Of a DNA stretch of 43,636 nt, positions 7,399 through 14,852 are shown piece by piece. Source of the stretch: Opitutus sp. GAS368 (lineage in GTDB: Bacteria > Verrucomicrobiota > Verrucomicrobiia > Opitutales > Opitutaceae); the NCBI GenBank assembly GCA_945903465.1, contig CAMDOF010000052.1, positions 1 through 43,636 on the forward strand, in the 5' to 3' direction. Under the pieces are notes generated by a model, which was given only the letters and a program-made list of their open reading frames with translations, ran no database searches and was not told the origin of the DNA. Every line of letters begins with the position of its first letter. The first letter of the stretch is position 1. The translations under genes were made by a program, and so were the position numbers.

Positions 7399-9081
7399 TT
7401 GGGCGGATGGGATGAGGGGGGCGCAACGTTGAAAAATTTAACTATGCTGCATCAATTTTTTGAATACGGATTTCGCGTGGGAAAATTTGGTTGTTTTCAG
7501 AAGGGTGGGCGCCTTGCGGGCGCGAGGCGCTGGTGGGTTGGCGGCTTGCTTGCGAGTGGTTTGCTTTTGGGGCCGGCGCGGAGCCGCGCCGCCGAGGGTG
7601 CGCGGCCGAATATTCTGGTGATCCTTGCCGATGATATGGGGGTCGGCGATGTCTCGACCCTCAATCCGCGGAGCGCGTGGCAGACGCCGCACCTTGATCG
7701 GCTGGCGCGCGAGGGTATGACGTTTACGGATGCGCATTCGTCGTCGGCGGTGTGTACGCCGACGCGTTACACCTTGTTGACGGGTCGATATTCGTGGCGC
7801 AGTCGGATGAAGCGTGGGGTGCTGCAGGGTTATAGTTCCAGTTTGATTGAGCCCGGTCGGTTGACGCTGCCAGGATTTCTGCGGGCGCAAGGTTATGCGA
7901 CGGCGATGTTCGGCAAGTGGCATCTCGGTCTTGATTTCGCGAAGAGTGGTTCGCGGGCTGAAGACGTGGATTATTTAAAACCGTTTGGTGGTGGGCCGAC
8001 CGCACACGGATTCGATCGTTTTTTTGGAATCAGTGCGTCGCTCGATATGCCGCCGTACGTGTGGTTGCGGGGCGATCGGGTGACGTCACCGCCGGCTGGG
8101 GAGGTGCTCGACAGTCCGGCGCCGAAGCTCTGGCGGGCGGGACCGATCGGGGGCGATTTTAAAATGGAAGAGGTGCAGCCGCGTCTGATTGAAGAGACGG
8201 TGGCGTACCTGGGCGAACGGGCGGCGGCGCGGGATGGGCGGCCGTTCTTTGTGTACCTCGCGCTGGCGGCGCCGCATACCCCCACCCTACCGACGAAGGC
8301 CTTCGCGGGGAAGACGCCGACGCTCTACGGCGACTTCGTTCTCCAGATTGATGCCGACGTGGGTAAATTACTTGCGACCCTCGAAAAAACTGGCCTCGCC
8401 AAGAATACGCTGGTGATTTTTACCTCGGACAACGGCTTTGCGCCTGCCGCCGATATACCGCCGCATCGTGATTTCGGGCATGATCCGAGCGCAGGGATGC
8501 GTGGGGTGAAGTCGGATGCGTTTGAGGGCGGGCACCATGTGCCGTTTATCGCTCGATGGCCGGGGGTGACGCCGGTGGGTGGGCGGTGTCCCGACGTGAT
8601 CGGGCAACTCGATCTTTTTGCGACGTTCGCGGAATTGCTTGGTGCGCCGGTCCCCGGCAACATGGCGGAGGATAGCTCGAGCATGTTAGCTTTGCTTCGG
8701 GGCCAACCGCTGCCGGCGACGCGTCGACCAGCGCTAGTGCACCACTCGGCGGAGGGTGAATTTGCGATCCGGGAGGGTTCGTGGAAATTAATCCTCTGCC
8801 CGGGTTCGGGTGGGTGGAGTTCACCGACAGCCGCACCCAGCCAATGGTTGAAAACCGAAGCGACTGATTTGTCCACATTACCGCCTTTCCAGTTGTACAA
8901 TCTTTCGGCTGATCCGGGGGAGAAAAACAATCTCGCGGCTCAGCATCCAGAAGTGTTGCAGCGACTGGGTCAGCGGATGCGCGGGTACATTGAGCGCGGT
9001 CGTTCGATGCCCGGTCCGGCGGCGGTTAATGCGCCGGGACCGTGGCCGCAGACCGCGTGGATGAATCAATTTTCACCCTGA
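7399..9081 (+). CDS. formylglycine-dependent sulfatase (arylsulfatase family)
   Basis: The product should hydrolyse sulfate esters, probably on a carbohydrate, outside the cytoplasm. Metal-site residues appear in NILVILADDMGVGD. The sulfatase signature CTPTRYTLLTG holds the cysteine (residue 119 from the TTG start) that a formylglycine-generating enzyme or anaerobic maturase must convert. Later blocks are FGKWHLG, APHTPTLP, and TSDNGFAP with GMRGVKSDAFEGG. A hydrophobic segment WWVGGLLASGLLLGPARSRA precedes the mature part. The start is uncertain: the TTG at 7399, the TTG at 7429 (preceded by GAGGGG) or the ATG at 7444 are all possible. No maturase is in the window. It probably forms a unit with the upstream Tat-exported protein. 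Confidence 0.88.
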   Translation: MGGWDEGGATLKNLTMLHQFFEYGFRVGKFGCFQKGGRLAGARRWWVGGLLASGLLLGPARSRAAEGARPNILVILADDMGVGDVSTLNPRSAWQTPHLDRLAREGMTFTDAHSSSAVCTPTRYTLLTGRYSWRSRMKRGVLQGYSSSLIEPGRLTLPGFLRAQGYATAMFGKWHLGLDFAKSGSRAEDVDYLKPFGGGPTAHGFDRFFGISASLDMPPYVWLRGDRVTSPPAGEVLDSPAPKLWRAGPIGGDFKMEEVQPRLIEETVAYLGERAAARDGRPFFVYLALAAPHTPTLPTKAFAGKTPTLYGDFVLQIDADVGKLLATLEKTGLAKNTLVIFTSDNGFAPAADIPPHRDFGHDPSAGMRGVKSDAFEGGHHVPFIARWPGVTPVGGRCPDVIGQLDLFATFAELLGAPVPGNMAEDSSSMLALLRGQPLPATRRPALVHHSAEGEFAIREGSWKLILCPGSGGWSSPTAAPSQWLKTEATDLSTLPPFQLYNLSADPGEKNNLAAQHPEVLQRLGQRMRGYIERGRSMPGPAAVNAPGPWPQTAWMNQFSP

Positions 9082-9524
9082 AAGGGAGGCTGTTTTTGAG
9101 GGTGGTGGCCCTGGTCTGGGCAGGTGGGGACTGAGAGGAGGAAGGGGGCGAGGAAGGGCCTGCGCCTGAGGGGCGGTGAGGAGTTGGTGGCGGACGAGTT
9201 CACTCGCGCGGAGCCTGGGGCCTCGACTGCCAGCGTGCCCTCCGAACCTGGTCGGCGTCTGGGTGGTGTTCGCGGGCCGTTGGGTGGCGGGTGGCGGGTT
9301 GGGTTCATGCGGACCCCGGGGCCATTTTTCAAAAGATTTGGGCGCTTTAAGATTTACCTTGCGTATGGACTTTCGACCTGCACCGTTTCGCAGCTTCGTT
9401 AGAGAATACGTTAGGTGACAGTTTCTGGTGAGTCGTTGGCTGAGCGTTTGGCTTAAGTGATGATTTCGAAACCCAATAGTGGGAACGGACTGGCAGCGGA
9501 CGGAGGATCTACGAGACATCACTA
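9082..9524. other. long leader region upstream of the RRM gene
   Basis: These 443 bp contain no credible gene. Genes for small RRM proteins are often preceded by long, temperature-responsive leaders, so part of this may be an untranslated leader. I could not identify a convincing promoter. A GGAGG at 9502-9506 lies 18 bp before the ATG, unusually far for a ribosome binding site. Confidence 0.35.
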
Positions 9525-9917
9525 ATGAGTAACTCCAAACTATACGTCGGTAACCTGTCGTTCAAGACCACGGAAGATGAGCTTCGCTCGGCTTTCGGCC
9601 AATTCGGCGCGGTGACTGACGTTTACGTCGCCATGGACAAGATGACCGGCCGCCCTCGCGGATTCGCGTTCGTCACGATGGGCACCGGCGATGAGGCCAA
9701 GCAGGCCGCAGAAAAGATGAACGGTGTCGACCTCGGTGGTCGTCAATTGACCGTCAATGAAGCCCGTCCAAAGGAAGATCGTCCCGGCGGCGGCTTCGGT
9801 GGCGGCGGCGGCGGTCGCGGCTTCGGCGGCGGCGGCGGCGGTGGCCGTGGCGGCTACGGTGGCGGTGGTGGCGGCGGTGGCCGTGGCGACCGCGATCGTG
9901 GCGATCGTCGGTACTAA
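9525..9917 (+). CDS. glycine-rich RRM-type RNA-binding protein
   Basis: The product has 130 residues. Residues 1-85 form one RNA recognition motif with RNP2 (LYVGNL) and RNP1 (RGFAFVTM). After KEDRPGGG comes a tail of Gly-rich RGG-like repeats ending in RDRGDRRY. Proteins of this kind occur in cyanobacteria and Verrucomicrobiota and act as RNA chaperones, often in the cold. A strong terminator follows at 9950, so the gene is probably monocistronic. The downstream neighbour is a DEAD-box helicase, a natural functional partner, but the terminator argues for separate transcripts. The repetitive GGC/GGT codons explain the low complexity at 9790-9890. Confidence 0.93.
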   Translation: MSNSKLYVGNLSFKTTEDELRSAFGQFGAVTDVYVAMDKMTGRPRGFAFVTMGTGDEAKQAAEKMNGVDLGGRQLTVNEARPKEDRPGGGFGGGGGGRGFGGGGGGGRGGYGGGGGGGGRGDRDRGDRRY

Positions 9918-9949
9918 AATCTGCGTTTTTAACGCGATGGTTTTTCGAG

Positions 9950-9986
9950 GGACGGAGCTCCTGAGGAGCTTCGTCCTTTTTGTTTT
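9950..9986 (+). terminator. rho-independent terminator of the RRM gene
   Basis: GGACGGAGCTCC at 9950-9961 pairs with GGAGCTTCGTCC at 9965-9976 (one G-T pair) across the 3-base loop TGA. TTTTTGTTTT follows. This is a strong intrinsic terminator 32 bp after the stop codon. Confidence 0.92.
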
Positions 9987-10006
9987 AAGGTTTCCGCTAA
10001 CGCTTT

Positions 10007-10099
10007 GTCATTCTGAGTGCAGCGAAGATTTTACGGGCCAGCTCGGCCCGTCACGAGCAGCGACCGCCCGCGAGGGCGCTGGGCTGCGCTCAGAATGAC
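10007..10099. repeat. palindromic intergenic element with 16-bp inverted ends
   Basis: GTCATTCTGAGTGCAG at 10007-10022 matches the reverse complement of 10084-10099 at 15 of 16 bases. The interior holds further short hairpins, such as ACGGGC/GCCCGT. The GTCATTCTGAG...CAGCGAAG motif is a familiar type of dispersed non-coding repeat in many bacterial genomes. It fills the gap between the RRM gene terminator and the helicase start at 10115, leaving little room for other promoter sequence. Confidence 0.75.
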
Positions 10100-10114
10100 T
10101 GACTCGAATTAGCT

Positions 10115-11347
10115 ATGCCTTTTAAATCTCTCAATCTCTCCGATTCCGTTCTCCGCGGCGTGCAAGCCGCCGGTTACACGGATCCCACGCCTATTCAACT
10201 GCGCGCAATCCCGGTCGTGCTCGGCGGGGGTGACCTGATCGGTTCCGCGCAGACGGGCACGGGTAAGACGGCGGCCTTTGCGCTGCCCATTCTCTCCAAG
10301 CTGGGCGCGCACGCTCACGGTCAAAACGCGCGTGTCCTCGTGTTGGAGCCGACCCGCGAACTCGCGGCGCAGGTTGAAACCGCGTTTCGTGATTTCGCCC
10401 GCTTTACCGATATCCGCCCTGTGGCCATTTTTGGCGGTGTGGGCTATGGTTATCAGCGCACGGAATTAAAGCGTGGGGTTGATATCATTGTCGCGACGCC
10501 CGGTCGTTTGATGGATTATCTCAAGGAAGGCACGATTAGCCTGAGGGACATTTCGGTCCTCGTCCTAGACGAGGTTGATCGGATGCTCGACATGGGTTTT
10601 TTGCCGGTGGTTAAAGATATTATCGGGCGTTGCCCGAAGAACCGGCAGACGCTTTTCTTTTCGGCGACGGTGCCGCCGGAAATCGCCGCGGTCGCCTCGT
10701 TCGCTCTGCGCAATCCCGCCCGCATCGAGGTGGGGGTGAATCGTTCCGTGAACGAGTCCGTGAAGCATGCGTTGTACCCGGTTTCCTTTGAGCAGAAGTT
10801 TGAGCTGCTCGTGGCTTTGCTGGCGAAAATTGACTTCGATAGTGTGCTGGTTTTTTCACGCACGAAGCATGGGGCGGACAAGATTGCGCGCCGGCTGAAG
10901 GATGCGAATCACTCGGTGGCGGTCTTGCACGCCAACCGATCGCAAAATCAACGCATTGAGGCCTTGGCCGGGTTTAAGTCGGGCAAGTATGAGGTGATGG
11001 TGGCGACGGATATTGCGGCGCGGGGTATTGACGTCGCGGGCGTGTCTCATGTGATTAATTACGATGTCCCGGAAAAGCCCGAGGACTACGTGCATCGCAT
11101 CGGTCGGACTGGCCGGGCCCAAGCCGTGGGTGATGCCTTTACGCTGGTGACGCCGGAAAATGCGGGGGATGTGCGCGATATCGAGCGCTTCATTGGGCAG
11201 AAAATTCCGGAGCTCCGGCTCGAGGGTTTTGCTTACAAGGCGTTCGCGGCGCGGCCGCCGGAACCCTCGGTGCAGCGGCCACAAGGCAGTTTGCCGGGAA
11301 CGATCCGGCATCGGGGCGGCTTCCGCCGTTTTAAGAGTCGGCGCTAG
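10115..11347 (+). CDS. DEAD-box RNA helicase, RhlE-like (motif II reads DEVD)
   Basis: This 410-residue ATP-dependent RNA helicase acts in RNA remodelling, ribosome assembly or decay. Motifs appear in order: Q motif (TDPTPIQLRAIP), I (AQTGTGKT), Ia (PTRELAAQ), Ib (TPGR), II (VLDEVDRMLDMGF), III (SAT), IV (VLVFSRTKHGAD), V (ATDIAARGIDV) and VI (HRIGRTGRA). The RMLDMGF after motif II is typical of the RhlE branch. Motif II is DEVD at residues 152-155 rather than DEAD; the two acidic residues needed for Mg-ATP are kept, so activity is expected. The C-terminal extension is short and basic (HRGGFRRFKSRR). The start ATG lies 16 bp after the palindromic element. Confidence 0.95.
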   Translation: MPFKSLNLSDSVLRGVQAAGYTDPTPIQLRAIPVVLGGGDLIGSAQTGTGKTAAFALPILSKLGAHAHGQNARVLVLEPTRELAAQVETAFRDFARFTDIRPVAIFGGVGYGYQRTELKRGVDIIVATPGRLMDYLKEGTISLRDISVLVLDEVDRMLDMGFLPVVKDIIGRCPKNRQTLFFSATVPPEIAAVASFALRNPARIEVGVNRSVNESVKHALYPVSFEQKFELLVALLAKIDFDSVLVFSRTKHGADKIARRLKDANHSVAVLHANRSQNQRIEALAGFKSGKYEVMVATDIAARGIDVAGVSHVINYDVPEKPEDYVHRIGRTGRAQAVGDAFTLVTPENAGDVRDIERFIGQKIPELRLEGFAYKAFAARPPEPSVQRPQGSLPGTIRHRGGFRRFKSRR

Positions 11348-11467
11348 CAGCCTGGCGGTCTTAGCCGCGAGAAGGCGTTTATTGCTGAATATTCGCCTTT
11401 TTATGAACGCAAACTCCCCAAGAATTGATGCCAGAGGTCTTAATTTCCTAAGTCCGAAAGGCTGCTG
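11342..11467 (+). repeat. 126-bp dispersed repeat, copy A
   Basis: This stretch aligns without gaps to 20664-20789 at about 79% identity by hand count, and at about 87% in the core 11377-11452. It begins at the helicase stop codon. Both copies have the same orientation and frame the C-rich segment. Read on the minus strand, both encode a stop-free peptide with the pattern QPxxLRKxRPLxSILG. In this copy, AAGGCG at about 11372 and CGCCTTTTT at about 11394 could also form a terminator for the helicase. Confidence 0.8.
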
Positions 11468-11520
11468 GCCCAGAAAAATCGTCGCGCTCATCCTCAAATT
11501 CGTTGTCCTCTATCGTTGAT

Positions 11521-12690
11521 ATGAGCTCATGCGATTTCGATCACGGCTTAGAGCGCCGCGGCACTGATTCCCAGAAATGGCAAAAATACGCCGGTCGCGA
11601 CGTACTGCCACTCTGGGTCGCCGACATGGACTTCAAATCCTCGCCCGCCATTTTGAGCGCACTCCACGCGCGCATCGACCACGGCGTGTTCGGTTACGCT
11701 CGCCCGGTCCCCTCAACCATCGAGGCCGTTATCCACGCTTTCGAGCACCGTTACCAATGGCAGATCGACCCCGCCTGGATCGTTTGGCTCCCGGGGCTCG
11801 TCGTCGCCCTCAACGTCACCGCGCAGGCCTTCGCCCAGCCCGGCGATGAGGTCCTCACCCTCGGTCCCGTCTACGGGCCGTTCATGTCCGCCCCAAAAAA
11901 TAGCGACCGCACCTCCGTGAGCGTGCCGTGGATTCTCTCCGCCGGTCACTGGGTGATCGACTGGGCCGCCCTCGAACGCGCGATCACCCCAAGGACAAAA
12001 TTGTTCTATCTCTGCAACCCCCACAATCCCCTCGCGCGGGTCTGGCGGCGCGACGAACTCCGCCAACTCGCCGATTTCTGCCTCCGTCATCAACTCGTGC
12101 TGTGCGCGGACGAAATCCACGGCGACCTAATCCTCGAGCCAAGCCTCCCGCATATCCCGATCGCCGCGCTCTCCCCTGAAATCGCGGCCCGCACCATTAC
12201 TCTCATGGCCCCCAGCAAGACGTATAACGTCCCGGGCCTCGGCACCTCTCTGGCGATCATTCCTGACCCGACCCTCCGCGCCCGTTTCCTGCGCGCCACC
12301 GCGGGCATCGTCGCCGAGGTGACCTGCCTCGGTTTTACCGCCTGCGAGGCCGCCTACCGCGATAGCGAGCCGTGGCGCCAAGCGCTCCTTGCCTACCTGC
12401 GGGGAAACCGCGATTATCTTCTCGTCGCCATCGCCGAGGAACTCCCCGGGATCACCGTCGCCGCCCCCGTCGAGGCCACCTACCTTCTCTGGCTCGACGT
12501 CTCCGCCCTCGGGCTGTCCAATCCTGTCGCTCATTTTGAGCAGCACGGCCTCGGTTTGAGCGACGGCGCGATGTTCGGCGCCGCCCGCGGCTCCCACGTC
12601 CGCCTGAACTTCGGCTGCCCGCGCGCCACGCTCGTCGAGGCCATCCGGCGCCTGCGGTCCGCTCTTCCCGCCGGCCTCCCGCCCGCCTGA
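11521..12690 (+). CDS. MalY/PatB-type C-S lyase (class I aminotransferase fold)
   Basis: This 389-residue PLP enzyme would cleave cystathionine or cysteine conjugates, as MalY/PatB proteins do. Visible blocks are CDFDHGLERRGTDSQKW and LPLWVADMDFKSSPAIL at the N-terminus, FGYARP, YLCNPHNPLARVW, CADEIHGDL, and MAPSKTYNVPGL with the PLP-binding lysine. I chose ATG 11521 over the TTG at 11503 because the family begins just before the FDxxxxRRGTDSxKW block. Codons end mostly in C, unlike the helicase upstream. It stands alone, separated from the helicase by repeat copy A. Confidence 0.88.
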   Translation: MSSCDFDHGLERRGTDSQKWQKYAGRDVLPLWVADMDFKSSPAILSALHARIDHGVFGYARPVPSTIEAVIHAFEHRYQWQIDPAWIVWLPGLVVALNVTAQAFAQPGDEVLTLGPVYGPFMSAPKNSDRTSVSVPWILSAGHWVIDWAALERAITPRTKLFYLCNPHNPLARVWRRDELRQLADFCLRHQLVLCADEIHGDLILEPSLPHIPIAALSPEIAARTITLMAPSKTYNVPGLGTSLAIIPDPTLRARFLRATAGIVAEVTCLGFTACEAAYRDSEPWRQALLAYLRGNRDYLLVAIAEELPGITVAAPVEATYLLWLDVSALGLSNPVAHFEQHGLGLSDGAMFGAARGSHVRLNFGCPRATLVEAIRRLRSALPAGLPPA

Positions 12691-12704
12691 GGCCGCCCGT
12701 TTAT

Positions 12705-12725
12705 AGTATCCATATTTAGGATACT
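12705..12725. promoter_or_regulatory. AT-rich palindrome between the lyase and dus genes
   Basis: AGTATCC at 12705-12711 is the exact inverse of GGATACT at 12719-12725, with a 7-base spacer. No T-run follows. It could be an operator or a weak transcript-end hairpin. Confidence 0.35.
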
Positions 12726-12799
12726 CATGCGCTCCGCGCCTCTTGCCCGCCTTAAACCTTGCGGCCGCTTCTGAACCGCTCCCGCTCGCCTCCTCCTGC

Positions 12800-13912
12800 A
12801 TGCGCTTCGGTCCCTTCGAACTTTCCTCCAACCTCTTCCTCTCACCCCTAGCGGGCTACACCAACCTGCCCATGCGCCTGACCGTACGGGAACTCGGCGG
12901 CCTCGCTTGGGCCACCACCGACCTCGTCAACGCCCGCTCCCTCCTCGAACGTAATCCCACCGCCCTAAAGTTGGTGGCCTCCGCCCCCGCCGATCGCCCC
13001 CTCGCCATCCAACTTTTCGGGAGCGTCCCCGAGGAAATGCGCGACGCCGCCATCATGTGCCAGGAGCTAGGCGCCGAGTCCGTGGATATTAACATGGGCT
13101 GCCCTGTTAAAAAAGTCGTCAAAATCGGCGGCGGCTCCGCGATGATGAATGAGCTCGATAAGACCGCCGCACTCGTCCGTGGCATGGTCGCCGCCGTTAA
13201 AATCCCCGTCACTGCTAAAATGAGGCTCGGTTGGGACGACGACAACCTCACCGCCCCCCATCTCGCCCAGGTTCTCGAAGATACCGGCGTCGCCGCCATT
13301 TTTGTTCACGGCCGCACCCGCGCTCAGGGATTTGCCGGCACCGTCAACCTCGCCGGTATCCGCTCCGTCGTCGCCGCCGTCAAACATATCCCCGTCATCG
13401 GCAATGGCGACGTCACCACGCCGGCCGCCGCGCAACATATGCTCAACGCCACCGGCTGCGCGGGCGTGAGCATCGGGCGCGGCGCGTTCTACGATCCGTG
13501 GATTTTTCGACGCACCGCTCATTTGGTGCGCACCGGCGAGACGCTACCCGAACCCGACTTCACGGAGCGCCTCCGCGTCTTAGAGCGACACTTCGAGCGT
13601 TACTGCGAATTCTATGGCGAAGACCATGGCGCTCGGCTTTTTCGAAAGGTCGCCCCGTGGTACGCCAAGCGTTTCGGCCCCGCCAAACCTTTCAAACAAC
13701 GCATGATCACGATCCGCTCGCGCGCCGACTTCTCCGCCGCCATCGCCGAGTACCTCGCGTGGCGCGCTCAATTTTGCGACGAACACGGGGTCCTCCTCGA
13801 AAAATTTGCCCCCGCTCCCATGATCGCCTCCTTCATGCGCGATCCCGACGAGGCGGAAATCTACGCCCGCGAGTCCATCCCCGTGCCCGCCGGCCCCATC
13901 GACACATGGTAA
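12800..13912 (+). CDS. dus: tRNA-dihydrouridine synthase (DusB-like)
   Basis: This FMN enzyme reduces uridines in the D-loop of tRNA. The TIM-barrel blocks are visible: LSPLAGYTNLPMR, RPLAIQLFGSVPEEM, DINMGCPVKKVVKIGGGSAM with the catalytic cysteine, VTAKMRLGWDD, FVHGRTRAQGF, PVIGNGDV and VSIGRGAFYDPW. From ATG 12800 the protein has 370 residues, somewhat longer than E. coli DusB because of its C-terminal helical domain. A TTG at 12743 would add 19 unconserved residues. The MGCPVKK motif favours the DusB type. Confidence 0.92.
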   Translation: MRFGPFELSSNLFLSPLAGYTNLPMRLTVRELGGLAWATTDLVNARSLLERNPTALKLVASAPADRPLAIQLFGSVPEEMRDAAIMCQELGAESVDINMGCPVKKVVKIGGGSAMMNELDKTAALVRGMVAAVKIPVTAKMRLGWDDDNLTAPHLAQVLEDTGVAAIFVHGRTRAQGFAGTVNLAGIRSVVAAVKHIPVIGNGDVTTPAAAQHMLNATGCAGVSIGRGAFYDPWIFRRTAHLVRTGETLPEPDFTERLRVLERHFERYCEFYGEDHGARLFRKVAPWYAKRFGPAKPFKQRMITIRSRADFSAAIAEYLAWRAQFCDEHGVLLEKFAPAPMIASFMRDPDEAEIYARESIPVPAGPIDTW

Positions 13913-14155
13913 AATCGGCTACCCCGCTCCCAAGGCCCGATCGCTACTTCATCCTCGCCACCACCGCCGCCCGCAGCCCGCCACCACTCCGCTTCAGGCC
14001 ACCCGCACTCCCACCTGCCCAGGGCGTCCGTCAAGACTGGCGGCCTCCCACCCGCCCCCGACCCGCACCGCCCAGCGCGTGCACGCCCCTTGGGCTCGGT
14101 TCACTTTTCAACGACACCAACCCCCGAGCCAACGCCCTTTCACTTCTGGGCGCTC

Positions 14156-14786
14156 ATGCTCGGCTCCGTGATCCCCCGCCTGCCGCTCGTTAACCCACTC
14201 GCCGCCGCCCCGACGCTTCTCGCCATCACTGAGGGCGACGCAACCGCGCGGCGCGGCCAACAACTCCGCCACGCGGGCCTCTCGATGATCGCCATCCTCG
14301 TCTGCTTTCTCATCGGGGGACGCCTCACCATGGCTTTTTTTGGCGTATCCATTTCAGGGCTCCGCATCGCCGGCGTTCTCCTGGGCGCTGGCATCGGCTC
14401 CGGTATGCTTAGGGCTCCTTCCCAAAGTCCGGAAATTACTGACGCCGCCACTCGCGCGAAACGCGACGCCTCCCTCTCCCCATCCCGAGGCTCAGCGGTC
14501 CTGGGCCATCGCCGTCACCGTCGGCTTGACTTCTCTCTCCACCGGTCGGCTCGATTACTTCGCCATCATCTTGGGGATGCTCGTGGTCGCCGCCATCACC
14601 TGCGGAACCCTCCGTCTGGCCGAGCGTATGGTCAGCGTGATCGGCCTCCACGGCATGAACGCACGCTCAAAGGTAATGGGATTCCTGATACTTTGCGCCG
14701 GCATGCACTTTGTCGGGAATGGTCTCCCCGGCATCGCCACCGATCCCGCCATGCTTTCTACCATTCGCGATGACGTGAAAAATTAG
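14156..14786 (+). pseudogene. frameshifted MarC-family membrane protein
   Basis: MarC (UPF0056) proteins are six-helix inner-membrane proteins of unclear function. The first part, from ATG 14156, gives PLVNPLAAAPTLLAITEGD and FFGVSISGLRIAG. The family pattern then moves to another frame, which gives RSWAIAVTVGLTSLSTG, FAIILGMLVVAAI and MGFLILCAGMHFVGNGLP. The switch, one base ahead, falls at about 14400-14510, and the third and fourth helices are short or garbled. The two halves together cover the family from end to end. I call it a recent pseudogene. A sequencing error or programmed shift is possible, but no slippery site stands out. Confidence 0.65.
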
Positions 14787-14852
14787 CCCAACGCTTGTCC
14801 CGCCCGCCCCGCGAGGAGTCGAGCGCGGCCTCCATTTATGCCCTGAGCCGCG

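Noticed and set aside
9780..9900. Apparent tandem DNA repeats in the RRM gene
   Set aside because: They are Gly-rich codons of the RGG-like tail, not a separate repeat element.
12127..12831. Long minus-strand frame over the MalY-like gene
   Set aside because: It is Gly/Ala/Arg-rich without a domain and mirrors the GC-rich codons of the real gene.
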